Of a stretch of 37,591 nucleotides of DNA, positions 25,439-34,331 are shown piece after piece (the first letter of the stretch is position 1; every line of letters begins with the position of its first letter). The position numbers and the translations under genes were made by a program. Origin of the DNA: Truepera sp. (GTDB lineage: Bacteria > Deinococcota > Deinococci > Deinococcales > Trueperaceae); assembly GCA_018333775.1 (NCBI GenBank), contig JAGXSO010000074.1, forward strand, positions 1 through 37,591, read 5' to 3'. Below the pieces are notes generated by a model, which was not told the DNA's origin, did not search any database, and saw only the letters and a program-made list of their open reading frames with translations.

Positions 25439-28167
25439 AAGTCCGCGTCGCCTCCGCCGGTACCGGCAAGACTACCAGCCTGGTCTTGCGCTACCTGGAG
25501 CTGATCGCTGCCGGGACGCCCCTGCGCCGCATCGCCGGGGTGACCTTTACCCGCAAAGCCGCCGACGAACTGCGCCAGCGCGTCGGCGCGGCCATCCACG
25601 AGCTGCTGCGCGATGGGCACTACCTCGGCGGCCTGGCAACCCTGACCGAAGAGGTGCGGCCGGCCTTCGAGGAGGCGCGGCTCGAGCTTGACGGCGCTAC
25701 CCTAACTACCATCCACGGCTTTCTGATCGAGGCGCTGCGGTTAGTGGCGCCGCTGCTTAGCCTCGACCCCGACTTTACGGTGCTGGGCGAGTGGGAGGCT
25801 ACGGCGCTGTTTGAGGAGGAGCTGAAGACGGTGCTGTTCTTGGCCGCCGCGCCGGGTCACGGCCTTAACCCGGCGCGAGCGCTGCTGGGCTCGGAGGCCG
25901 AGGCGCTGCTGCTGAAGCTCTTTGCTCAGCGCTCGCTGACCGAGCGCTTCGCCGCCGCTGCCGACCCCCGCAACCAGGCCCTGCTCAAGCTCTGGGAGGC
26001 GGCCTATGCGCGCTTTACGGTGCGCCTAGGGGCCGCGCTGCTGCCCCCTAGCGAGGTGGAGCGGCGCGCTCTGATGATGGTCCGCTCGCCCAGGCTGCTA
26101 GCCCGCCTAGCCAGCCGCTATCGCCTGGTGCTCGTTGACGAGTTTCAAGACGTCAACCCTCTGCAAGGACAGGTCTTCGAGCAGCTTGAGGCGGGCGGCC
26201 TAGCCGTGGAGGTGGTGGGCGACCCCAAACAGTCGATCTACGGCTTTCGCAACGCCGACGTGGAGGTCTTCCGCCGGGCGCTTAAGCGCGGAGTCGTTCT
26301 CCCGCCGTTGCAGCAGACGCGGCGCCATGCCAGGGTGCTGACGCGCTTTCTTAATCGCCTGACCGAAACCTTAGCAGCGGGCCGCCTGGGCTTTGGCCCG
26401 GACGAAGCCCCCGAGGTAAGCCCGGCTGGGCCGCAAGCTGACAAGCAGGGGCGCCTAGAGCTGCACTGGGTGGTGGGCGAAGCCGGCATCGCCGACTTGC
26501 GGCAGCACGAGGCACGGCTGTTAGCCGAGCGGCTGCGGGCGCTGCACCGAGAGCACGGCTACGACTTTAACGACATGGCGGTGCTGGCCCGCAGCTACGA
26601 CGGCTTAAGGGTGCTGGAGGAGGCGTTGTTGGCGGCCGGGCTGCCGTATGTGCTCATCCAGGGGCGCGGCTACTATGACCGGCTCGAGCTGCGCGATCTT
26701 TACCACGCGCTGCGAGTCGGCATCGACCCACAGGGGGTGAGCCTGGGCGCCTGGCTGCGCAGCCCCTTTGCCCAGCTGTCGTTAGCCGAGGCCGATGCCG
26801 TGCTAGCTGCCGATGAGCCGCTGGAGCAGCTCAAAGCCCACCCGGCGGTCTATCGCCGCTATGAGGCCATCAAGGCTCAGGTGGCGGGCGTGCCCCTGGA
26901 TGCTCTTAAGTTCTTGATCCGCGACCCCTTCATCGGCGGTAAGCGCTATGTGGAGTTTTTAGACTCGCGCGCCCGCGAAAACGTGGACGCTTTGCTGTTC
27001 ACCGTGGCCGGAGAGCCCCCCGGCGACCTGGCCATCTTGCTGGACCGGCTCGAGCTGCTGGCCCGGCAGGCCGATGCCGGCGACGTGCCGCAAAGCGGCG
27101 AGGGGGTGAAGCTCCTGACCGTTCACCGCGCCAAGGGGTTGGAGTGGCCGGTGGTCGGAGTGTTCGACCTGGGCCGGACTACCTATCACCCGCCGCAAAG
27201 CGTAATTCTCACCCCTGACGATGGCCATCTACATCACAAAAGCTCAGATGGCTTTGCGGCCGCCCGCGAGGCCACCGTGGCCCGCGCTGAGCAGGAGGGC
27301 TACCGCCTCTTCTACGTCGCTGCCAGCCGCGCGCGCGACGTGCTGGTGATGACCGGCAGCGTCAAGAATGGCAAGCCCGGCGGCTGGGCCAAGGCGCTCG
27401 CCGCCATGGAGCTAGGGCCGGACGCCAAGCCCTACGACCGCCCCGACTTCGTGTTACAGACGCACCCCTATCAACCAGTGGCGACTGTTAGCTCTCAGCC
27501 GTTAACCGACAACCAACTTACCCCCGCCCCGTATATCGACGATGCCTTCAAGCCCCACCCCTATCCGCCCGTCTTCTCCCCTTCACGCTTCAAAGAGGCT
27601 ATCCACGAACCGCTCCCCATCTCCGACCCGGACGAAGGTGAGGCGCTCCCCGGCCGCGCCGCTACCGTCGGCACGCTGGTCCACTACGCCATCAGCCAGG
27701 GCTGGAGCGCACAGAATCCTGTCCATATCGAAAACTTGCGCGCCCAAGAGGTGATGTTCCCCTTTGCCTACGACGAACAGCAGGAGATTCTGCAAGAGGT
27801 TAAGGAGTTGCTGACGAACTACCAGAGCCTGCTCGGCACTAAGCTCCCGCTTGTCGCAGCTCGCGATGAGGACTACCCCGAACTGCCGATGGCGCTGCCG
27901 CAAGGCACCACTGTCTGGCAGGGGATCATCGACCGCTTGTACCGTGTAAGCGAGCAGTGGACCCTAGAGGACTACAAGACCGACCAGGAGGTAAGCCCTG
28001 AGCAGTATCACTTTCAGTTGGCGGTCTACCTCCAGGCGATTCAGGCGGTGCGCGGCGTGACGCCGCAGGTGCAGCTAGTCTTCTTGCGGCACAAGGAGGT
28101 TATCCGGGTGCCGGAGGAGGTACTTGGGCGGGCCTTGTTGGCGCTGGACAAAAAGGGGCGTACCTGA
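25435..28167 (+). CDS. AddA/UvrD-type helicase-nuclease
   Basis: 910-residue superfamily 1A DNA helicase with a C-terminal PD-(D/E)XK nuclease, as in AddA/RecB. Walker A is ASAGTGKTT at residues 7-15, motif Ia VTFTRKAADELRQRV follows, Walker B is VDEFQD at about 232, motif III is VGDPKQSIYGFRNAD, motif V includes LLTVHRAKGLEWPVV, and motif VI is RLFYVAASRARD. Nuclease residues are GIIDRL near 829 and EDYKTD near 845. It likely processes double-strand breaks. AddA usually travels with AddB; no partner is adjacent here. It is shorter than most AddA proteins (about 1100-1200 residues). Confidence 0.88.
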   Translation: MKVRVASAGTGKTTSLVLRYLELIAAGTPLRRIAGVTFTRKAADELRQRVGAAIHELLRDGHYLGGLATLTEEVRPAFEEARLELDGATLTTIHGFLIEALRLVAPLLSLDPDFTVLGEWEATALFEEELKTVLFLAAAPGHGLNPARALLGSEAEALLLKLFAQRSLTERFAAAADPRNQALLKLWEAAYARFTVRLGAALLPPSEVERRALMMVRSPRLLARLASRYRLVLVDEFQDVNPLQGQVFEQLEAGGLAVEVVGDPKQSIYGFRNADVEVFRRALKRGVVLPPLQQTRRHARVLTRFLNRLTETLAAGRLGFGPDEAPEVSPAGPQADKQGRLELHWVVGEAGIADLRQHEARLLAERLRALHREHGYDFNDMAVLARSYDGLRVLEEALLAAGLPYVLIQGRGYYDRLELRDLYHALRVGIDPQGVSLGAWLRSPFAQLSLAEADAVLAADEPLEQLKAHPAVYRRYEAIKAQVAGVPLDALKFLIRDPFIGGKRYVEFLDSRARENVDALLFTVAGEPPGDLAILLDRLELLARQADAGDVPQSGEGVKLLTVHRAKGLEWPVVGVFDLGRTTYHPPQSVILTPDDGHLHHKSSDGFAAAREATVARAEQEGYRLFYVAASRARDVLVMTGSVKNGKPGGWAKALAAMELGPDAKPYDRPDFVLQTHPYQPVATVSSQPLTDNQLTPAPYIDDAFKPHPYPPVFSPSRFKEAIHEPLPISDPDEGEALPGRAATVGTLVHYAISQGWSAQNPVHIENLRAQEVMFPFAYDEQQEILQEVKELLTNYQSLLGTKLPLVAARDEDYPELPMALPQGTTVWQGIIDRLYRVSEQWTLEDYKTDQEVSPEQYHFQLAVYLQAIQAVRGVTPQVQLVFLRHKEVIRVPEEVLGRALLALDKKGRT

Positions 28168-28255
28168 ATCTGACAAAACTCTCTTGCTGAATCGCCCCGA
28201 GTTTAAGGCTTCGCCCGAGTAATTTCGGAGGCGAGATTGTTTGAGGGCTGCCTCT

Positions 28256-28687
28256 TTATGCGCTCAGGCTGGCCTCGTCGAGGTGCAGATGCATCACAGC
28301 AGCGATGGCGGCGAGATCGCGATCGAAGGCCAGGAGCGTGGCTTCGGCGCGAATGACCACGCTGGCGATCATGCAGTCGACCAGGCCACGAGGCGTGATC
28401 CCTTGTGCCCGGCAGGTTCGGTAGATACGTACGGCGCCGTCGAAGTCTGTGGTTGCGTCGAAAGGGATCCGTTCGAAGCGCAAGAGGAGTCGCCGCAGGT
28501 CTCGCTCCCTTTGGTCGTTACGAGCCCCAGCCAGCACTTCCATGATCACCGGTTCCGTCACGGCCACCAAGTCTGAGGCGATCAGTGCCGTCAGGCGGGC
28601 ATCGGCGCTACTGCCGGTTGCCCGGTCGAAATTGTCGGGCGAAGCCTTCTCCACCCAGGCGGAAGTGTCGACCAGAACCCTTTTCAC
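28256..28687 (-). CDS. vapC: PIN-domain toxin VapC
   Basis: 143-residue PIN-domain ribonuclease, the toxin of a VapBC pair. The four acidic active-site positions are visible: Asp7 (VDTSAWVE), Glu50 (VIMEVLAGAR), Asp104 (GLVDCMIA) and Asp122/Asp124 (AFDRDL). The start overlaps the vapB stop by four bases (ATGA). Targets of VapC toxins are tRNA or rRNA; which one is not predictable. It is intact. Confidence 0.92.
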   Translation of the reverse strand: MKRVLVDTSAWVEKASPDNFDRATGSSADARLTALIASDLVAVTEPVIMEVLAGARNDQRERDLRRLLLRFERIPFDATTDFDGAVRIYRTCRAQGITPRGLVDCMIASVVIRAEATLLAFDRDLAAIAAVMHLHLDEASLSA

Positions 28688-28893
28688 TCGTCTGAAGGCT
28701 TTGTGTCTTCCGGAACCTCTCGCAGCGCCTTGGCACCGCGCATCGCTAGCGCCTCTTCGCGCGTCATGGGCTCGCCGGCGAGCCGTTTCAGGGCCATGGC
28801 CACGGCCTCCGTCTTGGTGCTCAGGCCGTACCGGCGCATGACCATGGCTAGCATCTCGTCGTCAATCACGATGTTGGTCCTCGTGGAACCCAT
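28684..28893 (-). CDS. vapB: Antitoxin VapB, ribbon-helix-helix type
   Basis: 69-residue antitoxin. The N-terminal segment TRTNIVIDDEMLAMVMRRYGLSTKTEAVAMALKRL fits a ribbon-helix-helix DNA-binding domain, and the acidic tail (REVPEDTKPSDE) would wrap the toxin. The ATG at 28893 is chosen because TATGCT lies 6 bases upstream and because it leaves the operator outside the coding region; a longer start exists at 28908. Forms an operon with vapC. Confidence 0.85.
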   Translation of the reverse strand: MGSTRTNIVIDDEMLAMVMRRYGLSTKTEAVAMALKRLAGEPMTREEALAMRGAKALREVPEDTKPSDE

Positions 28894-28917
28894 ACACCTA
28901 GCATACACCCTAGGTGT
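28894..28917. promoter_or_regulatory. vapBC operator: 8-bp inverted repeat
   Basis: ACACCTAG (28894-28901) and CTAGGTGT (28910-28917) are perfect reverse complements with an 8-base spacer; CATACACC also occurs as a direct repeat (28891 and 28902). The vapB -10 box TATGCT (28905-28900) lies within it, so VapB binding would block the promoter. The + strand serine hydrolase gene has TAGCGT (28920-28925) 6 bases before its ATG, so one operator may influence both. Confidence 0.65.
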
Positions 28918-28931
28918 GGTAGCGTCAGCTC

Positions 28932-29993
28932 ATGCGCACCGAGCAGGCTAAGGCCCTGGTCGAAGCCGCCGTTGCCGCCGGGGAGGTGCCGGGGGCGGTA
29001 GCCTGTGCCGGCAGCCGGGAGAGGGTCGTTCTTTTAACCGCTTGCGGCGTGACCCGCCTAGAGACACCCGAGGCAGCGCCGGTGACAGCTAAGACGCTTT
29101 TCGACCTCGCCTCGCTGACCAAGGTGGTAGCGACCTTGCCGGCACTGCTGCGCCTGGTCGAACACGGTGAGATCGCCCTGAACGACCCCGTGAGGCGCTT
29201 TTTTGCTAGCGCTGGCTGGTTCCAGACGCCATCGGTGGCCGAGGCGACGATCCGGCAGCTCTTGACTCACACGGCAGGGCTCCCGGCCTGGAAGCCGCTC
29301 TTTGCAGTGAGCGACAGCCGCGCGGTGCTGGCGGCCAGCGTGCTCCAGAGCGAGCTGGCCCATACACCGGGGGAGGTCGTCTACAGCGACCTGGGCTTCA
29401 TGCTGCTAGGGCTCATCATGGAGCGGGTCAGCGGCCTGCGCCAGGATATCTTCGTAGCGCGCTATGTACACGAGCCGCTGGGCATGGATCAGACCCGCTA
29501 CGGCCCGATCGGCGGCAAGGTAGCCGCCACTGAAGACTGCGGCTGGCGCAACGCCGTGCTGTGCGGCGTGGTCCACGACGAGAACGCCTACGTCATGGGC
29601 GGCGTAGCCGGGCACGCCGGGCTGTTCGCCCCAGCTCAGGACATAGCACGCTACGCCCAGGCTTGGCTGAACTTCGACCCCCGCCTAGGCTCGGAGGCGC
29701 TGCTGCTTGAGGCCATCCGCGAACAGGCCAGGGATGCCGCAGGAGGGCGGCGGGCGCTCGGCTGGCAGCTCAGCGCTCCTGGCAGCAGCGCCGGGCGCTA
29801 TGCCGGTGCGACGGCCTTCGGCCACACCGGCTTTACCGGCACCAGCTTATGGCTCGACCCCGACCAAGGCTGGTTCGGGGTGCTCTTAACCAACCGTATC
29901 CACCCCAGCCGCCTTGGCGGGCAGCGCATTCAGTCGTTACGAGCGGCGTTTCATGAAGCTCTGTCGGAGGCACGATGCCTTACCCTCCCATGA
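28932..29993 (+). CDS. Serine hydrolase, beta-lactamase/AmpC family
   Basis: 353-residue penicillin-binding-protein-like serine hydrolase. The active site motif SxxK is Ser61-Leu-Thr-Lys64 (DLASLTKV), the Tyr motif is YSDLG at Tyr151, and the third motif is HTG at His298. No signal peptide is obvious, so it may act in the cytoplasm. It overlaps anmK, which recycles cell wall sugars; relatives in such clusters act on muropeptides or N-acetylmuramoyl peptides. Esterase activity is also possible. TAGCGT lies 6 bases upstream of the ATG. Confidence 0.85.
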   Translation: MRTEQAKALVEAAVAAGEVPGAVACAGSRERVVLLTACGVTRLETPEAAPVTAKTLFDLASLTKVVATLPALLRLVEHGEIALNDPVRRFFASAGWFQTPSVAEATIRQLLTHTAGLPAWKPLFAVSDSRAVLAASVLQSELAHTPGEVVYSDLGFMLLGLIMERVSGLRQDIFVARYVHEPLGMDQTRYGPIGGKVAATEDCGWRNAVLCGVVHDENAYVMGGVAGHAGLFAPAQDIARYAQAWLNFDPRLGSEALLLEAIREQARDAAGGRRALGWQLSAPGSSAGRYAGATAFGHTGFTGTSLWLDPDQGWFGVLLTNRIHPSRLGGQRIQSLRAAFHEALSEARCLTLP

Positions 29994-31126
29994 ACGTCCT
30001 CAGTCTGATGTCGGGCACCTCCTGCGACGGCATCGATGCGGTCTTGGCGCGCCTGGAGCTGACCGCTGCCGGGCTGCGCTGGGCGGTGTTGGCCAGGGCC
30101 TCGCACGATTATCAGCCGCCGCTACGGGAACGGCTGCTCAGAGCGCTAAATCCGGCTAGCTCCGATGTGCTGCTCCTTACCCAGCTCCACGCCGAGGTCG
30201 GGCAGGCCTACTCAGCGCTGGCCGGTGAGCTGTGCGATAGCTATCCGGTGGACCTGGTGGCCCTCTCCGGCCAGACGGTCTATCACATCCCACGCCTCGC
30301 ACCTGAGCGCGGCTGGCTCATCAAGAGCACCCTCCAGCTCGGTGAGGCGGCCTACACGTTGGAGCGCTGCGGCGTGCCGGTGATGTGCGACTTCCGCCAG
30401 TCAGACCTGGCCGCTGGCGGCGAGGGCGCCCCCATGGTGGCCTTTGGCGACCTGGCGCTCTATCATCAGCCCGGCGTGGCGCGGGCGGTGCAGAACTTAG
30501 GCGGGATTGCCAACCTCACCTACTTGCCAGCGAGCGGCGACCCCGCCGGGGTGCTGGCCTTTGACACCGGCCCGGCCAACTGCCTCATCGACGAAGCGGC
30601 GGCGCGCTACTTCGGCCTCCCCTATGACACGGGCGGCAAGCTGTCAGCGCAAGGGCAGGTGGATACGGCGCTGCTTGAAGCGCTGCTGCAACACCCGTAC
30701 CTGAAGCTGCCGCCGCCTAAGACCACGGGCCGTGAGGTATTCAGCTTAGAAGCGCTCGAGCCCCAGGTCAGCTTCACCGGACTGCGCGGCGAGGATGTGC
30801 TGGCTACGCTCACAGCCTTTACTGCGGCGTCGATAGCGGAGGCGTACCAGGCTCATCTCCTCCCCTTGGGCCTCGATGAGGTGCTAGTGGCCGGCGGTGG
30901 GGCGCTCAACCCCACCCTGTTAAGGGAGCTGCGGGCACGGCTGCCGGTAACGACCTTCGAGGAGCGCGGTTGGGTTTCCAAAGACCGCGAGGCGCTGGCT
31001 TTTGCGGTAATGGCCTACTACGCCGGCTACGGCCTGGCCAACACCCTCCCCCAGGCCACCGGCGCTAAGCACCCGGTGGTGGCGGGGAAGCGGCTGGTCC
31101 CGTGGCAGCCTCGCAACGGCGCTTAA
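29975..31126 (+). CDS. anmK: Anhydro-N-acetylmuramic acid kinase
   Basis: 383-residue kinase that opens and phosphorylates 1,6-anhydro-N-acetylmuramate to N-acetylmuramate-6-phosphate, in cell wall recycling. Visible motifs are [19 protein letters not shown] at the N-terminus, [29 protein letters not shown] and [20 protein letters not shown] precedes the ATG at 29975 by 4 bases; an ATG at 29990 in an ATGA overlap with the preceding stop is equally plausible. It is coupled to the serine hydrolase. The ending abuts an ABC transporter remnant on the other strand. Confidence 0.93.
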   Translation: MPYPPMNVLSLMSGTSCDGIDAVLARLELTAAGLRWAVLARASHDYQPPLRERLLRALNPASSDVLLLTQLHAEVGQAYSALAGELCDSYPVDLVALSGQTVYHIPRLAPERGWLIKSTLQLGEAAYTLERCGVPVMCDFRQSDLAAGGEGAPMVAFGDLALYHQPGVARAVQNLGGIANLTYLPASGDPAGVLAFDTGPANCLIDEAAARYFGLPYDTGGKLSAQGQVDTALLEALLQHPYLKLPPPKTTGREVFSLEALEPQVSFTGLRGEDVLATLTAFTAASIAEAYQAHLLPLGLDEVLVAGGGALNPTLLRELRARLPVTTFEERGWVSKDREALAFAVMAYYAGYGLANTLPQATGAKHPVVAGKRLVPWQPRNGA

Positions 31127-31129
31127 GTA

Positions 31130-31453
31130 TACCCCAGCTACCCCCAAGCCGTATCGGCCTTGAACTTGCAACTCGTAGAGGTCGCGATACAGCCCTCCTT
31201 TAGCCATTAACGCCTCGTGCGTCCCTTCCTGAACGATCTTGCCGTTATCCAGCACCAGGATGCGGTCGGCCATCCGTACCGTGCTGAGGCGATGGGCGAT
31301 AACAAAGGTGGTGCGGCCTTGCATCAGCCGCTCCAGAGCCTCCTGCACCAGCGCCTCGGACTCGCTGTCGAGTGAACTGGTCGCCTCATCCAGAATCAAG
31401 ATGCGCGGGTTTTTCAGCAGCGCCCTGGCGATCGCCACGCGCTGGCGTTGAGT
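31130..31453 (-). pseudogene. Remnant of an ABC exporter ATP-binding domain (MsbA type)
   Basis: The frame encodes the C-terminal part of an ABC exporter ATPase: [16 protein letters not shown], then [15 protein letters not shown] (Walker B and D-loop), then [18 protein letters not shown]. It begins in the middle of the signature motif (LSGGQRQR expected; only GTQRQR left) at the 5' end of the neighbouring acetoacetyl-CoA synthetase region. It has no membrane domain, no Walker A and no proper stop: the frame reads on into antisense anmK. It is a truncated relic, still well conserved, so the deletion looks recent. Confidence 0.8.
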
Positions 31454-31525
31454 GCCGCAGTGTACAGCGCCGACTCGTGTAAGACCGGCGACCAACCTAC
31501 AGCTGCGCTACACTGGTTAGCTACC

Positions 31526-33460
31526 ATGGCCAAACCCCTCTGGACCCCGACGGAAGCGCGAGTGGCGGGCGCTAACATCACCTCCTTCACACGAGCCCTA
31601 GAAGCTCGGTCAGGTCGCAACCTGCCTGGCTACGCCGCACTGCACGCCTGGTCGGTGGAGTCTATAGCAGCCTTCTGGCAGTTTTATGCCGACTACGCCC
31701 GGCTCCCCTTCACTGCGCCGCCGCAGCGCATCATGGAGGGCCCGATGCCGCACACGCGCTGGTTTGCCGGCGCTACCATCAACTACGCCCAAGCGCTCCT
31801 CTATCCTCCTGCACTGGTCGATGCCGCACAGCCTGCCCTGATCGCTGTGGACGAGAGTGAGGCCGAGCAGCGGCTTAGCTACGCCGAGTTGCGCCAGGCG
31901 GTGGGGCGCTGCATCGTGGCGCTGGAGCGCTCCGGCGTTACCGCAGGCGACCGTGTAGCGGCGCTAGTGGGCAACGTCCCGGAGGCGGTCGTGCTGCTCT
32001 TAGCCTGTGCTGCTAAAGGGGCGATCTTTAGCTCCTGCTCACCGGATTTCGGTTTCGAGGCAGCCACAGCGCGCTTTGGCCAGATCGCTCCCAAGCTGTT
32101 GCTAGCCGCGACCGGCTACCGCTATCAGGGCAAAACCTACCACACCATTGACACCGCTTTGCAGCTCAAGGCCGCCATCCCGTCGCTTAGCACGCTGGTC
32201 TTGCTCCCTTATGACGAACTCGATTACAGCGGGCGGCTCACCTGGCAGGCGTGGCTGCCGAACGAGGCGCCAGAGCCGAGTTTTGCCCCGCTGCCGTTCG
32301 ATCACCCGCTCTGTATCGTCTACTCCTCGGGGACCACCGGCCTCCCCAAAGCCCTGGTACACCGGGCGGGGGGCGTGCTGCTCACCCATCACAAAGAGCA
32401 CTTCTTGCACTGCGACATCAAGGCGGGGGACATTGTTTTCTACTACACCACCACCGGCTGGATGATGTGGAACTGGCTGGTCTCGGCACTAGCGCAAGCT
32501 GCCACGTTGGTGCTCTATGAAGGCTCGCCCGGCCAACCTGACCTCGGCGCGCTGTGGCGGCTGGCCGAACGCTTAGGTATCACCCTCTTCGGCACCAGCG
32601 CCCGCTTTATCCACAGCTGTCAGGCTGCCGGGCTTATCCCGAAAGCGCTGGCCGACCTCACGGCCCTCAAGACCATCACCTCGACCGGCTCGCCGCTGAG
32701 CAATGTCGGCTTCCGCTGGGTCTATCAGGCGGTTAAGGACGACGTGCACTTAGCTAGTATCTCAGGCGGAACCGACATCGTCAGCTGTTTCATGCTCGGC
32801 AATCCGACCCTGCCGGTCTACACCGGGGAGATTCAGTGCGCCGGGCTGGGTGTCGACCTGGCCGCCTTCGATGAGGCGGGGCGTCCGGTAGTCGGGCAGC
32901 CCGGCGAGCTGGTCTGCCGCCAACCGCTGCCGTCCATGCCCCTCGGCTTCTGGCACGATTCTGACGGCAGCCGCCTGCGGCAGACCTACTTCGAACACTA
33001 CCCGGACGTCTGGCGTCACGGCGACTTAATCGAGATCACGCCACGAGGCGGGGTGATCGTCTACGGCCGCAGCGACGCGACCTTGAACCCCGGCGGGGTG
33101 CGCATCGGCACCGCCGAGGTCTATCGGCCGCTCGAGCCCCTCCCCGAGGTGCTTGAGGCGTTGGCGGTCGGCAAGAAAGAGGGGCACGACGAGGCGATCT
33201 GGCTGTTCGTGGTCTTAGCAGCCGGCCTCACCCTCGATGAGACCCTCGTCAGCCGCATCAAGGCGGCCATCCGCCACGGCGCCAGCCCGAGGCATGTGCC
33301 CAAGCGCATCTTCCAGGTCTCGCAGCTGCCGCGCACCCGCAGCGGCAAGACCATGGAGCTAACCGTAGCTCGGCTGATTAACGGTCAGGTGGTGGCTAAC
33401 CGCGAGGCTATCGCCAACCCCGAGGCGCTGGAAGAGATCATGCAGGTACTCAGGGGTTAG
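31526..33460 (+). CDS. acsA: Acetoacetyl-CoA synthetase
   Basis: 644-residue acyl-adenylate enzyme converting acetoacetate, CoA and ATP to acetoacetyl-CoA. It is closer to acetoacetate-CoA ligase than acetyl-CoA synthetase, judging from the N-terminus (MAKPLWTPTEARVAGANITSF) and the motifs SSGTTGLPKALVH, TTTGWMMWNWL, YGRSDATLNPGGVRIGTAEVY and the C-terminal lysine motif RTRSGKTMEL. The ATG at 31526 fits the family length; TACACT lies 11 bases upstream. With the 3-hydroxybutyrate dehydrogenase it would convert ketone bodies to acetyl-CoA precursors. The symbol is a guess. Confidence 0.87.
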   Translation: MAKPLWTPTEARVAGANITSFTRALEARSGRNLPGYAALHAWSVESIAAFWQFYADYARLPFTAPPQRIMEGPMPHTRWFAGATINYAQALLYPPALVDAAQPALIAVDESEAEQRLSYAELRQAVGRCIVALERSGVTAGDRVAALVGNVPEAVVLLLACAAKGAIFSSCSPDFGFEAATARFGQIAPKLLLAATGYRYQGKTYHTIDTALQLKAAIPSLSTLVLLPYDELDYSGRLTWQAWLPNEAPEPSFAPLPFDHPLCIVYSSGTTGLPKALVHRAGGVLLTHHKEHFLHCDIKAGDIVFYYTTTGWMMWNWLVSALAQAATLVLYEGSPGQPDLGALWRLAERLGITLFGTSARFIHSCQAAGLIPKALADLTALKTITSTGSPLSNVGFRWVYQAVKDDVHLASISGGTDIVSCFMLGNPTLPVYTGEIQCAGLGVDLAAFDEAGRPVVGQPGELVCRQPLPSMPLGFWHDSDGSRLRQTYFEHYPDVWRHGDLIEITPRGGVIVYGRSDATLNPGGVRIGTAEVYRPLEPLPEVLEALAVGKKEGHDEAIWLFVVLAAGLTLDETLVSRIKAAIRHGASPRHVPKRIFQVSQLPRTRSGKTMELTVARLINGQVVANREAIANPEALEEIMQVLRG

Positions 33461-33511
33461 GCAGCTCTGCGGGAGAAGACCCATGGCGATACTTGGCACC
33501 CAGGGATCATC

Positions 33512-34309
33512 TCAGCGCGCTGTCCAGCCCAAGTCAATCAGCTGGGCCGAGCCGGTGATCCCCCAGGCCCCTTTGGAGCACAAAAAGGCCACGTAGGCGG
33601 CGACATCTTCGGGTTCTAAAAGCTTCTTAATAGCCAGGTTTTCCAGCAGCACCTGTTGCTCGACCTCTGCCGGGAGGATGCCGCGCGTCCTGGCCTGGTC
33701 GGCAATCTGGTCTGTAACTAACGCTGTACGGACGTAGGCGGGACACACAATGTTACAGGTGAGGCCGTGCGGCCCACCTTCCAGAGCGACAGCGCGGGTG
33801 AGACCTAACAGCCCGTGTTTGGCCGTCACATAACCGGCCTTAAAAGGGCTCGCGGTCAGGCTGTGGGCGCTGCCGATGTTTACGATGCGCCCGTGGCCCG
33901 ACTTGATGAGATAGTGCCAGGCGTATTTGATCAGCAGAAAAGGAGCGCTCAGCATCAGCGCGATCATCTCGTCCCAGGTGTCTTCGGGAAAGTCTGGGAG
34001 AGGGGCGATCTGCTGAAAGCCGGCATTGTTGACGAGGATATCAAGGCGGCCGAAGCGCTCGACTGTCGCCGCCACCGCCTGAAAGCAGCCGGCCCGGCTC
34101 CTCAGGTCAGCGTCAAGATAGAGCCCGTGCAGCCTGGCCGCCACCTCTTGACCCTCTTTTGCCTTGATATCCGCAATTGCGACCCTGATACCCCCTTGAT
34201 GAAGAGCCTCTGCGCAGGCCTGGCCGATGCCGCTCGCCGCACCGGTGATAAGCGCGACGCGCTCTGCTTGGTTTTGGTTGCGCTTGTGCTTGGCAGTAGG
34301 GCGGTAAAT
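33512..34309 (-). CDS. bdhA: 3-Hydroxybutyrate dehydrogenase, SDR family (start unclear)
   Basis: Short-chain dehydrogenase interconverting (R)-3-hydroxybutyrate and acetoacetate with NAD. The NAD motif TGAASGIG, NNAGFQQ, the catalytic Ser in NIGSAHS and Tyr-x3-Lys (YVTAK) are present, as is the NIVCPAYVRTALVTDQIADQA stretch diagnostic for this family. The conserved frame has no ATG, GTG or TTG before the NAD motif; the first available start (GTG at 34144) would delete it. ATT at 34309 is the only plausible start, otherwise a frameshift after GTG at 34316 is needed. End coordinate therefore tentative. It neighbours acetoacetyl-CoA synthetase and a TRAP transporter. Confidence 0.75.
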   Translation of the reverse strand: MYRPTAKHKRNQNQAERVALITGAASGIGQACAEALHQGGIRVAIADIKAKEGQEVAARLHGLYLDADLRSRAGCFQAVAATVERFGRLDILVNNAGFQQIAPLPDFPEDTWDEMIALMLSAPFLLIKYAWHYLIKSGHGRIVNIGSAHSLTASPFKAGYVTAKHGLLGLTRAVALEGGPHGLTCNIVCPAYVRTALVTDQIADQARTRGILPAEVEQQVLLENLAIKKLLEPEDVAAYVAFLCSKGAWGITGSAQLIDLGWTAR

Positions 34310-34331
34310 CGCGCACGGAAGGGTGGTTGTG

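Noticed and set aside
28168..28255. Gap between helicase and vapC considered as a terminator
   Set aside because: No stem longer than a few bases followed by a U tract is visible on either strand.
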